Shown piece by piece: positions 45,559 to 56,088 of a stretch of 64,000 bases of DNA (its first letter is position 1; the number at the start of each line of letters is the position of its first letter). The notes beneath the pieces were generated by a model. That model was not told the origin of the DNA, made no database searches, and was given only the letters and a program-made list of their open reading frames with translations. Source of the DNA: Heliocidaris erythrogramma (Eukaryota > Echinodermata > Echinoidea > Camarodonta > Echinometridae); contig CM046868.1 of NCBI GenBank assembly GCA_025617745.1, forward strand, positions 18,914,615 to 18,978,614. The letters run 5' to 3'. Made by a program: the position numbers and the translations under genes.

Positions 45559-47012
45559 TTATTCTAGAATCTTTGAGAAGCTTGTTAGGAGTGATATGGG
45601 GTGGTAATTACCTACGTCTTGTCGGTCACCTTTCTTGAAAATAGGTATGACCTTTGCAGTCTTCATTTTATTGGGGACAGTGCCGTTTGTTAGTGATAGA
45701 TTGAAAATATGGGTTAAAGGAGAAACTATTTCATGAACGATATTTTTTAATAAAACATTTGTTATACCATCGTACCCAGAGCTGTTTTTTGGCTTTAAAT
45801 TGCTTACAATGTCAATAACTTCATTTTCGTGAACCGGTAAAAAAAATAAACTGTGTGATATTTTGTCCATTAGAAAAGAATGGAATGGTATATTGGATTC
45901 AGGAATGTTATGGGCAAGATTAGGGCCTATGTTTACAAAAAAGGAATTAAATGCATTGGCCACGGAAGTCTGGTTATCTATATGTTCACCATCAACATGA
46001 CTATTACTAAAGTCAGATTTATTATTTTCTTTATTTAAAACTTTGTGGATTACTTTCCACGTACTTTTGATGTCTGACTTGAATATGTGGAATTGATTTG
46101 AATAATATTGTTTTTTTGCCGTGCGGATTAAAGTGGTTAAATTATTCCGGTAATGAGTGTATCTATTTTTGTTTCTTTCTTTTGGATTAGCTTTATATTT
46201 ATAGAACAGTCTATTTTTTCTGTTTATTGACCTTAGGAGAGCTTTCGAGATCCAAGGAGATATTGGCACCTTTTTGTAGTTTATGCGGGCAGGACATTGT
46301 AAGGGTATGTTGGTGTCAAACAATTCAGTAAATATATCAATAAATTTGTCGAATGCTAAGTTGGAATCTTCAATATCGTATACCTGTTGCCAGTTAATAG
46401 ACGAGAGGCTTTCTCTGAATCTGTTGAGGTTGTCCTCTGATAACACTCGAAATCCATTCTGTTTACTATTACCTGATGGAGATGATTGTGTGATGTTCGA
46501 TATAAAGGAAAATATAGGAAAATGATCAGATAAGTCAGAAACAACGACGCCAGAGAAAACGGGGGAATTAGTATTGGTAAAGATGTTATCTATGAGGGTT
46601 GATGAGGTATCAGAAATTCTGGTAGGCTTCGTGATGGCCGGAATAAATGAATGTGAGAGTAGTATGTCTAAGAAGTCCCTACAGTTCGAATTCTGATGAT
46701 AATGAAGTAAATTTAGGTTAAAGTCTCCCATGATGAAACAAGGTTTGTTATTAAGAAGAGGTGAGGCTAATATCGACTGGATAACAGATATAAACTCAAT
46801 AAAGTTTGCATTGGGAGGCCTGTAGACTTCACCTATAATAATATTTTTGTCACCGTGATTTTTTAATTCGATAAATAAACATTCGATTACTTCGGTCGCG
46901 TGTGTTAGTTCGGGTCTTATATCAAAAACTAAGTTATCTGAAATGTAAAAGGCAACCCCACCTCCTTTTTTCCTTTCCCTATTGTTAGATATCAATTTGA
47001 ATCCCTGTATTG
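45559..47012 (-). pseudogene. LINE endonuclease and linker region
   Basis: This is an apurinic-endonuclease-like domain lacking its N-terminal LTETW block. GGGVAFYISD, GEVYRPPN, IMGDFNLNLL and the terminal SDHFPIF motif are present. A connecting region and the start of the RT (AKVIPIFKKGDRQDVGNYHP) follow. The frame ends at a TAA (45559-45561) in the RT fingers after SFSKILE. The same frame stays open beyond the stop, so this is a single nonsense change. Confidence 0.85.
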
Positions 47013-48039
47013 AAAAAAACGAAGGGGGCGAGGTAAAAAGTAATAAATATAATAAATAGATATTGTAAAAAATAAAGAAGAAATAAAGTTTGCCTGTCCT
47101 TGTTGGATTCCCTATCGTGTACACATGTAATACGTGACCTTTGCGGCTCTTGCCCCGATAATCTCACACTTAACGTGAAACCATACAACAAACTGTAAGA
47201 AAGGGGGAATTTTCTTTTCAGTATGCATTCAAAATAATACCTTCCGACGTTCCAGTAAAAGATACATACCGAAAATCGAGGACATTTTCCCTATTTGTGG
47301 ATATGTCACTTTGATGTCAATAATCATGTCTTAATAATTTGATCATAGAGTTACTACGCTGAGATAATGACAATTACACATACATATCATGCTTGTAGGA
47401 CTCTACTTTTACACAGTGTTAGTGCAGTTCTGGTTCACTGGAGATATTTCATAATAACAGAGCTGAGAAGTTATTGCATGTTTCTCTAATCTATCTTTAA
47501 AATAAGCTATATATTATAGGTCTAAACTAGAGCGTATTACAACAATATGTGTTTAAATGAAATATATACTGAGCCATACTATTAAAGGAATGATTCATCA
47601 TTATTATCATCACCAATATCATCACCATTATTATCATCACAACCACCATTACCATCATCACCGTAACCATCATTATCATCACTATCATCAATGTCATCAC
47701 CATTATCATCATCATTCTTTGTTTTTTGTTCTTTGTTTCTTGTTTTCATGATTCTATCATCTCCTAATTTCACAGTATGCATTATTTTCTCCCATCTTAT
47801 CTTATATCATGTTTTACCATGCATATCTTTATATTTCACCTGTCAACTTCTCAACAAAATAGAAGATACGGACGACATTGCATGCACCTCGTTCTAAATG
47901 TCATGATCATCATTATCAATATGTCATTATCGTCATTGTCATCACTTATGAGCATCTCATTATCATTGTCGTCAACATTATCATGATTATTATCTTGCAC
48001 AAATATTATCACATCTTGCAGTTTGCTAAGACCACCTAA
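47013..48039. other. Intergenic stretch with (ATC)n-type microsatellite
   Basis: No gene is supported. A CATCAT/CACCAT-rich microsatellite spans about 47597-47720, and weaker ATCATT-rich sequence continues to 47995. Frames on both strands in it simply translate the repeat. Confidence 0.6.
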
Positions 48040-48480
48040 TTCGTCTTCAGTGACGAATTAAATGTCTAGTTTGGTTTTGTGTTAGGTTTCCATTGAAGAC
48101 AGGTACACCATAATCCATTATTGGGCGAATGTATCCCTTGTAGACCGTTATTAAATCACAAAGTGGTAATCTGTATGTTTTAAGACAACGAAGCATATAA
48201 AGTTTTCTGTTGCTACGACATATGACTGTCCCATTTCAAATCACACTGCACAGTGATTTCTAATATATTTGCTCTTTGTACATTATTCAAACACACATCC
48301 CCAATAAAAAGATGTCTTTGTTCAACAACATTCTTTGAAAAAGACACATACATACAATGACATTTCGATGGGTTGAAAGTCATATTGTTTCCAAGAGATC
48401 ATTGGTAAAAGTCAGACAAATTATCTTGTAATTTAGATGGATGTGACTTTGATCAGAATTCTGGTGCTCCATTTGCGCAG
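48040..48480 (-). pseudogene. LINE reverse-transcriptase C-terminal fragment
   Basis: The minus strand encodes NNMTFNPSKCHCMYVSFSKN, then a strand with LKWDSHM. After a frameshift it reads LYMLRCLKTYRLPLCDLITV and YKGYIRPIMDYGVPVFNGNL. This is the RT thumb and following region of a jockey/L2-type LINE. It belongs to a different family from the 43779 element. Catalytic motifs lie outside the fragment and are absent. Confidence 0.7.
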
Positions 48481-48730
48481 TCCCGATGTACCTACATCTG
48501 TGTTTAGTGCTTTTAATTGTTTCGAGATTTTTAGCATCACTACGTAAACTTGTTGTAATGTCGATGATTCAAGTCTTATGATGGAACATTGTTCCTACTA
48601 AATGCAGAACTATGCGGAATGACTTGTACATTATTTCTAGTTTAATTCACAATGGAAAATGCATCACCAGTATACTACATACTACATAATTCATGTACCA
48701 AGTGAACTGTAATATTTTAATTCATATTAA

Positions 48731-49231
48731 AGAGGAAGTTCACCCTGGTATTTAGTTGGTTCTAATAAAAGCAACACAACAAATAAAAAATGAGAGAAGC
48801 TGATCGGTAAAAGTTTGATTAAATTTGATTAAAGATAATAAACTTATTTCTTTTGATTTCTTTTGTTAAATGTAATCAATCAAACGCAAGTTAGCAAATC
48901 CGTTTACTTTTCGAGCGTCTCGCTCATTTACTTTGTTCTGAAATTTTCATGACTTAAAAAAAATGTTTTTGATGAAGGATTAGATCTATTTCTTACAGCG
49001 GATATAAGAAGATATATCTGTGATAAATGTATTTAGGTTGCACGTATGAAAAGATATTTTCTTAACAGAAAATGAAAATGAATGCATTTTTATTTTAGTA
49101 CAGGGCAAATGAGAGAGGTCTGCGTTTGATTTGTTACAACTTGAAAAAAAATTATAGCTTAGAAATTTCTATCGGATTTCCCCAAACTTTCTCCCATTTT
49201 AATGTTTTTTTTTATTAACCCCCCCCCCCCC

Positions 49232-49262
<31 letters not shown>

Positions 49263-49279
49263 CAGGGAGGACTTCCCCT
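48731..49279. mobile_element. TTAA-flanked MITE (AGRGGAAGTYCWCCCTG family)
   Basis: TTAA at 48727-48730 and 49280-49283 flanks a 549-bp element. Its ends are AGAGGAAGTTCACCCTG and, reversed, AGGGGAAGTCCTCCCTG. The AT-rich interior has a C-run/A-run block at 49219-49247 followed by (AT)n. It is non-coding. Kolobok-like assignment is inferred. Confidence 0.85.
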
Positions 49280-49283
49280 TTAA

Positions 49284-50057
49284 TTGTCTAATCGTCTGGC
49301 TCGTGCATACGTATGATATACTTTAAGGCGTGAAGTATTACGATGTGTTATGTAATAATCCTTACTGGTAGGAGATAGCTCGATCCGTATGGTGACACCA
49401 ACTTTGTATAGGGATAGTCCCATGAGGGGCGGCTGCATGGTTCGTTATTAGATCCTGCGTGTTTCTTGACAGTATGAGGTAATCAACTTGGTAGTTAATC
49501 TGTATCATTAATTCCAATATAAATCATCAATGAGAGCATCTTAAAGTAGTCCCATGAAAATATTTTTCCTCTTTCCCATCCGGGGGGGGGGGGGGGGGGG
49601 CTCTGTCCTAATCAATCGACCATTGTTTGCATCCGTCCAAACGTAAACTTGATACAATCAAAAACAAAATTCAATTAGATTTATGGAATAATAGTTAAGA
49701 CTATAATGAGAGTAAATTAGTTGTCACAACTCTCTTATACACTGTCTAGCCGCACACAAAATTTATCGGAGAACAGATATATGCATTATCTTTTACAAAA
49801 AAGTTACTGGAGTCCAAGAGAAGAAGAAAAAATTCCCAAGAAATTATAAGTTTGATAAATCTAAGTGTTTTGACTTATGTTTATATAATTAATGGGAAAT
49901 GTGATTTAACTATTATTCCATAAAACTGAAATAATTTTAGGAAGCTGCATTGTTATATTATATTTCAACAACTTTCAGTGGTATAATAGGAATGATAGGT
50001 CGCACTTCAGTACAGATATACCGGTATGTACGTTATTCGGAAAGTTACAGCATAAGC
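49284..50057. other. Intergenic stretch without a supported gene
   Basis: Nothing was recognised except a G run at 49583-49600. Confidence 0.4.
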
Positions 50058-50230
50058 CAGTGGCGGATTTAGGGGGAGGGCACATCCAGCCCGTGCCCCC
50101 TCCTTTTTGAAGAAAAATATGCATTGTACCCCCTTTTTCAATTGTACCTCCCCCCCCCCCCCCCCCCCCCCAACTGAGTGAATTTTGGCGGTCCGAGGGG
50201 AAAAATTGTCGCCCCCTTCCACGTGAGTTG
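50058..50230 (+). mobile_element. hAT-like MITE, left part
   Basis: It starts CAGTGGCGGATTTAGGGGGA and continues CACATCCAGCCCGTGCCCCC, matching the left halves of the 20017 and 38876 elements. A C run of about 22 follows (50150-50172). The right terminus and an 8-bp duplication were not found, so the copy is truncated or its end has diverged. Confidence 0.7.
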
Positions 50231-50306
50231 CCAACGCTGTTATATATGTTATTTCCGTACACTTATATACTTATATATTACATTCATATATATCCCTATT
50301 TCCGAT

Positions 50307-50429
50307 CATAGGGGGAATCCTAACAATGCGGTTTATTCCGTCACAATAACAATTGGGCGTTAAGGTGAATTTGGACGGGCGTTACGGGGAATGATAACAA
50401 TAGGCTGAGATAAAAGGATTCCCCCTATG
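50307..50429. repeat. Small inverted-repeat element
   Basis: CATAGGGGGAATCCT (50307-50321) is exactly inverted at 50415-50429. The interior includes CCTAACAATGCGGTTTATTC, also present with one change near 54256 inside another inverted-repeat unit. The two probably derive from related elements. Confidence 0.65.
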
Positions 50430-51659
50430 GCTGCGAATAGAGGTAGTGACAATGACTCATACGTAATTGAATTGTTATTTTCATTCAAATGATTCATTCA
50501 TTGATTCCGAAAAGAACTGTCTGAGTGTTCCACAGTTTGCCACTGTGTAAAAACGGTTCAAATCAGTGTTAAAAACAAAATAATTCCATATGTACACTGT
50601 GAAAATGTCCCTCATGAGACTGCCATGGAACACACTCTAATTCTCTCTGCTTCTGTCACAGTAAGCATCACACTATGTTACACTGTGTAAAAAGTTCCAA
50701 ATCGCCACTGAGGTCACAATATGTTCTTTCCGGTCGAGATACGCATTGACGTGACTCATTCCCAATTGTCAATAATTAACATGGATATACTAATGAAGAC
50801 GACTGAGTGTTACACTTTCACATTGTTAAAAAAACACTTTTTATTATATATATGCACTGTCATTACAACATTCATGCGTCCATCATAATACATACATAAT
50901 ATTATATATCATATTTTTTGAAATACACAAAGACACATATCGCACGCTTTACCTTGCAACCGACGTTTCCATATGAAATCATGTATAATACTTCTTTGGT
51001 TTAAAACACATTGTAAAATGTAACATGCATATTTACATGCTGAATACTGATTGCATTCAAATTGAATGAGTGTAACCTTCTCTTTAATCATGTGAGAGAC
51101 ATTTAAAGAATAGAAAATAAATAAATCCTAGATATACATAAATATCTATACTTTCTTATACATCCGCATGTTTGCCTGTATGAATCTATTAAGTTTCTGT
51201 CTCTTGTTGGTCATATAAAAGATACTTATTTCTACCGATCCCACATATTTCATATACCCCATTTCAAAAGTAATAGGTAATAGGTAGAATTTCGACCAGT
51301 AACTTCAATAAAAAGTATTCTAACGAGACATGAACATTTTCACAACCATGACAAGAATAATTTCAGATAATAGCATTTTAAAACTTTCAACGTAGAAGCA
51401 GCAATGTCAACAAACAGGGGCGTCAAAGATCTACCCATGTCTACCCATGTGACAAATTTCAATGCACACTAGATATACGAGAACATAAATGTTTTTAACC
51501 CGTTGACTACTGAATTCTTTAACGAGGTTTAATACAGGAGCCACCCGGTTCCCGTAGTCTATGGGTTAATATAAACTTCTAATAATTATAATGTATATAT
51601 TTGGTAATAGTAAATAATGTATGTATAAAACGCGCTGTAATTAGTTAGATTCGTATCAC
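50430..51659. other. Intergenic stretch with ACACTGTGTAAAAA-type repeats
   Basis: No gene is supported. ACTGTGTAAAAA-like words followed by GTTCMAAT recur near 50534, 50678 and, more weakly, 50590 and 50818, in sequence with other partial repeats (GACTGAGTGTTACAC and TGTCTGAGTGTTCCAC). It may be a decayed element of about 330 bp. Confidence 0.4.
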
Positions 51660-51916
51660 GTGATGTGCAAAAGTTTTGTTATAGTACACGATCGTGCACG
51701 ATCGTACACGATAGTGTACTATAACTTTGGTTTATACACAATAACAGTTATAAATCTAGGGGTCTAGATTAAAATTAGTGCATTTTACATTTATGCACCA
51801 TTACTGGACTATATGAACTCCAAATACTAAATTATCCCTCGTGCAGGTCTATTTAAAAAAAACTGCACTCGGGACAATTCAGTATTTGTCGTGCACATAA
51901 TCCAGTATAGCGCTTG
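51660..51916. repeat. Compound foldback region
   Basis: Two adjacent hairpins are present. First, GTTATAGTACACGATCGT faces its complement ending at 51724, with ACGATCGT words inside. Second, an imperfect pair of about 50 bp lies at 51794-51846 and 51863-51912, sharing CAAATACTNAATT and CGTGCAG. Together they may be one decayed foldback element. Confidence 0.65.
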
Positions 51917-51933
51917 ATAGACCATGCACTATT

Positions 51934-51965
<32 letters not shown>

Positions 51966-53094
51966 TACATTCTATACCAGCAATTTTTTATAATAACGCT
52001 TCAAGATCACAAGCTATAGCCCATAAACCCGTTTACTGCTAATTTTTCTCATTTTTCTTTAACATTTTGAGATGATCTGCTTAATTAAAGGAGAACTATC
52101 ACTGCAATTTTCCGGAAGGGCGGTCTCCGAGGTTGATCCAGTGTTCTAAGAAAAACACTTGCAAAGCCAGAATAGCCGATTTTTGGAACAACGTGAACTG
52201 TGAAGTGTATAACAAGTAAAGGTGCGTCAGTTATTGGCTCACAAAATACCACACACGACATGCTAAATATGTTTACACTGAATCCAATTATTTCCATTTT
52301 ACCTGACTAAATCAATACACAAAAATGATCATGTAAGAAATTTAGTGTAAACTCTACAGCTATCATAATTGGCTATAGATGGGAGGAAAATAAGGGCATT
52401 GATCGAAGATACACACCATTATCCTCTCATAATATTTCGCCAAAATCCTTTTTCTCCAACAGGAGTTGGTGGCCAATAATGTTTGCATGTATTGCATTTG
52501 TATTTGCATTTATATATATATCATGGAATTCATATAACACTAGCGTAGGACAACAAAATTACTGATGAGTAAGAGTAATTTTCTAGTGAACTACATGTCT
52601 GGCTTTATTGATGAATAATGGTATTCTACGACGAAAGGAAGACAGGGATTACCTTGAGTAATAATTCTTATATTTCTTTTAAAGGTAAACATAATAAAGG
52701 TCATATCTGCTCATATGGAATTGAATCTGTAATGAGGGAAATGTGTCTGAGAGTGAATCATAACAGAATTCGTTGCTAACGGCCTGAAAAGGTCGGATGA
52801 TTACATAATTCGGTTTCCCGTCTTATCTAGAAATCTCAAACTATACCGGCATGTGCTTTTATTATTTACATATGAAAGTACATTCCGAGATACACAATTG
52901 TATTTTCTAACCGATATTGTTTTTGAAATAATGCTAATTTCTTAAAACTACTTTAATTTTCATGATAGCTTTATGACACAAAATGAAAGAAATATATTTA
53001 CTGTGATATATTCAATTGCTCTCAAATATCCTACTTTGATGTTTTGTGCTAAGTACTCTTTACCAGGATAAGTTGATTGGAGACATTTTTTGTG
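51917..53094. other. Intergenic stretch; possible TTAA element end
   Basis: A (TA)n tract is at 51938-51965. At 52084 the sequence TTAATTAAAGGAGAACTATC resembles the left end of TTAA-type MITEs, but no right end was identified. No gene is supported. Confidence 0.4.
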
Positions 53095-53391
53095 CTGAAA
53101 GGGAGTGTCGTGTTGAGGTAAGCGCAAAAACGTTAGCAAGACGTTAATCTACATTTGCCACTCTCCACCCAGGTGTTAAATGGGTACCCGGTAGGATGGC
53201 GAAAGTTAATGTCCTTTGCTTAGCATGTGTACGCTTAACAGGCGACTGGCTGGAATGCTCCCCAGAGAGTGGAGAATGTGCATACACTGTGTGCGGGCGT
53301 GCCAGAATCCAATGACCGGGGTAATAATATGATTGTTTATATTCTGCGCCTTGAGCATTCTAAGAGTGGATATGTGCGCTATATAAGTCTC

Positions 53392-53433
<42 letters not shown>

Positions 53434-53452
53434 GATATATATATATATATAT
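53095..53452 (+). mobile_element. tRNA-related SINE with (ATT)n tail
   Basis: The tRNA head is lost or eroded, but the body is clear: CACTCTCCACCCAGGTGTTA, GGGTACCCGGTAGGATGGCG, then GCGCCTTGAGCATTCTAAG and GTGCGCTATATAAGTCTCC. It passes into (ATT)n at 53392-53431 and (AT)n to 53452. The SINE at 36940 shares the middle part. The short fragment at 61866 shares the 3' end style. Confidence 0.85.
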
Positions 53453-53455
53453 ATA

Positions 53456-54169
53456 TATCTCCAAGTATAGGTAAAACCATCCAGTGGTCAAGTGCTTGAC
53501 TGGAAACAGGAGCTTAGATAACTATATATTGGACTATGCACTACATAGAGTTTTACAGTTCTGTTCGTAAGAGCCCAGTGTAGTAGGCCCTCACTCTTCG
53601 GAAACTAAATGTAGAATTAGTCAGCCTTGGTTATTCAACCAACATATTCATTTAATGGGGAAGTTGGATAATAGGTATTTTTTCTCCTACTGGTTGGGGT
53701 GTAAGCTCTGGCTTTTCCGATGATTTTCCATTGTATGGTGTGCTCGACATTGTTGAGTACACCTTACAATGTCGAGCACACCATACAATGGAAAATCATC
53801 GGAAAAGCCAGAGCTTACACCCCAACCAGTAGGAGATGCAACCTAATTTGTCTTGAGGAAAAGTGCTTCATTATCCACAAGCCGCTTTTGTCAACCCTTA
53901 ACAAAAGAAACGAACTGGCCAGCTCATGCAGACACAAAACAAAATACCTATTATCCAACTTCTCCATTAAATGAATATGCTCGTTGAATAACCAAGGCTG
54001 ACTCATTCAACATTATTTTAGTTTACGAAGAGTGAGGGCCAACTACACTGGGCTCTTACGAAACAGAACTGTAAAACTCTATGTAGTGCATAGTCCAATA
54101 TAGTTATCTAAGCTCCTGTTTCCAGTCAAGCACTTTACCACTGGATGGTTTTACCTATACTTGGATATA
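53456..54169. repeat. Very long foldback (about 300-bp arms) between AT microsatellites
   Basis: The left arm (53456-53753) and right arm (53766-54169) are inverted copies separated by only 12 bases. Identity is very high near the centre (53700-53825) and good out to CCAAGTATAGGTAAAACC at the ends. The right arm carries about 105 extra bases (roughly 53838-53943) absent from the left. AT-dinucleotide tracts lie directly outside both ends, so TA-type insertion is possible but the duplication cannot be read. No coding capacity. Confidence 0.9.
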
Positions 54170-54170
54170 T

Positions 54171-54226
<56 letters not shown>

Positions 54227-54228
54227 TT

Positions 54229-54377
54229 GACTAACGGGTACATTAAGTCGACACCTAACAATGCAGTTTATTCCGTCATAATAGCGACCCCTACATTAGG
54301 TAGACAGTTGATACATTAGGTCGACAGTTGAACAAAGAAAAAGAACAAAAACTGTCCTCCTAATGTACCCATTAGTC
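54229..54377. repeat. Inverted-repeat element with GTTTATTCCGTCA core
   Basis: GACTAACGGGTACATTA (54229-54245) matches the complement of 54361-54377 with one mismatch. Inside are two copies of TACATTAGGTNGACAGTTGA (54292 and 54310). The core CCTAACAATGCAGTTTATTC is shared with 50320. Confidence 0.65.
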
Positions 54378-56088
54378 GTTTGTATATATACATACATCCA
54401 TAACATGAGGAGACCTGATAATTCATCCCATAAACGGACTTGGACCAAGAGTTTTTCACCCCATGTGTGTGTATTACCATATCCCAATGTCTATGCGCAC
54501 TATTTTATAAATATATATATATATACATATCATTGATCAATATTCAGTGATTTCGTCATGATTTCCACGGTTCCTTTGAGTGTAAAATTATTTTCATTTT
54601 ATATACAGTGAAAATTTCAAATAAGCTTCAAGTGAAATTCTGCCCCACTTTATATCACCCATGACTAGGCCATTGCGTCTATATATAACCTAACCTGAGA
54701 AATCGTTCAATGCATAAATCCGCTGGATTTATGAGACTTTCGTCGTATTCACTAAAGACAACCAATATAATACCCACAAATACATGTCATATACCAAAAT
54801 TAACACAATCTCAGAAGAATGGCTGAATTCAATTTCCAATACAGAATGAAATACAATTATAGTTGACCATGCAAAATATTGGAATAGTGATGAAATATCA
54901 TTTTGTATCATCTCAATTATTGAGTAAGTCGTAAAACCTATCTAAATAATTAACTAAATTAATAAACAGTTTATTGGTGCTAAGGGAATCGTTATATTTG
55001 CATTCATTATTTTCTTTGATTCTACACGATTGTGACAAAGTACATTTCTTTAAAATGCAAGGAAATTATTTTCACACTGGCTAGAAATACCCTAATGGTC
55101 AAATGTATAGTATAATAATTGCTCACATTGGTACAACTGCGTTCGCAAAACATTTAATTGTGTTTACTTCTTTTTCAAATACAAATAAATCGTTTGTCCT
55201 TTTAAACAATTGTAAAACAATTATTATCTGTAGCACCATGAATTAGTCATTTGTGCATCGTGTTAACAGAATACTTGACATAATTGTCCAGATTATACGT
55301 ATCGTAGATGTAATGACTATATTAATTCCTGCTATATGACTCCTGTAACTAGAAAATAACAATTAGGAGCCATCCATAACCCAAGAGATTAGTCAATTTG
55401 GTTAACATGGTTAGCAATTTACTTTTCACATGTTGCCTCATCGGGAAAGAACATAAAGGAAGAATTTAATTAACTACTTAATTTTGATCATTACGACCTT
55501 CAAACGATAACGATAAGTGTGTGGGAGTATTGCCACTTTATTCACATCTTCTGAGCTATATCTGTGCATATGTAGGGAAAGCCTTAAGCAACTCTGAGGA
55601 GCGGCTATAGATGGCAACCATAATGTAAAAGCAGTTTTCAGTCGTTTAGTATATCTTTATTGACGGGTTTATTAAGCTTGATTAGATTGGTATGTTGGTA
55701 GTCTATTGAATGTATTAATTACCATGGAAGCAACATACGTACACCCTTTTTGTTTACTCTGTCGGGAAAAAATAAACAGACCTTCCCATTTGCAGACAGA
55801 CCTATACAATTAGTAGTGCTTCCGAAGACGAGGTCTTCTTCAGAATGGGATAGAGGCCACTCAATATCTGTCATTATGTTTGTTTAAAACCTCTCGTGAA
55901 TAGTTTATAGGAATGCTTTTCCATGAGGCAAAGAAGAAAATCGAAAATTTCAGAGAATACGTTTTATATCTGCCAATACAGGGAATAATACGAAGAGATA
56001 TATGTTTCCAGATCTCTCAACTGAAACTTATGTCACTTTTCGGTTACAGAGATATTACGCAAAAGTTAGCTGTCGCTGAGTTTAGAAA
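54378..56088. other. 3' flank of the amine GPCR
   Basis: No gene is supported. Minus-strand AATAAA hexamers at 55656-55661 and 55668-55673, about 430 bp beyond the GPCR stop, are candidate poly(A) signals; AT richness makes chance matches likely. Confidence 0.4.

Larger units (their letters stand above)
43779..47012 (-). mobile_element. CR1/L2-type LINE, 5'-truncated, nearly intact
   Basis: A 3.2-kb minus-strand non-LTR retrotransposon encodes endonuclease then reverse transcriptase in one frame. The 5' end is lost inside the endonuclease, where similarity starts near 47012 (GFKLISNNRERKKGGG). The 3' end is AATAAACTTCAAACTTCAAA, a short tandem repeat with an 8-base unit at 43779-43803, the usual ending of CR1/L2-like LINEs instead of poly(A). 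The 3' untranslated region has a pyrimidine-rich tract (minus strand, 44105-44230). It is the best preserved retroelement here. Confidence 0.85.

Noticed and set aside
47527..47782. His- or Asp-rich coding regions
   Set aside because: All frames are direct readings of the ATC/CAT microsatellite.
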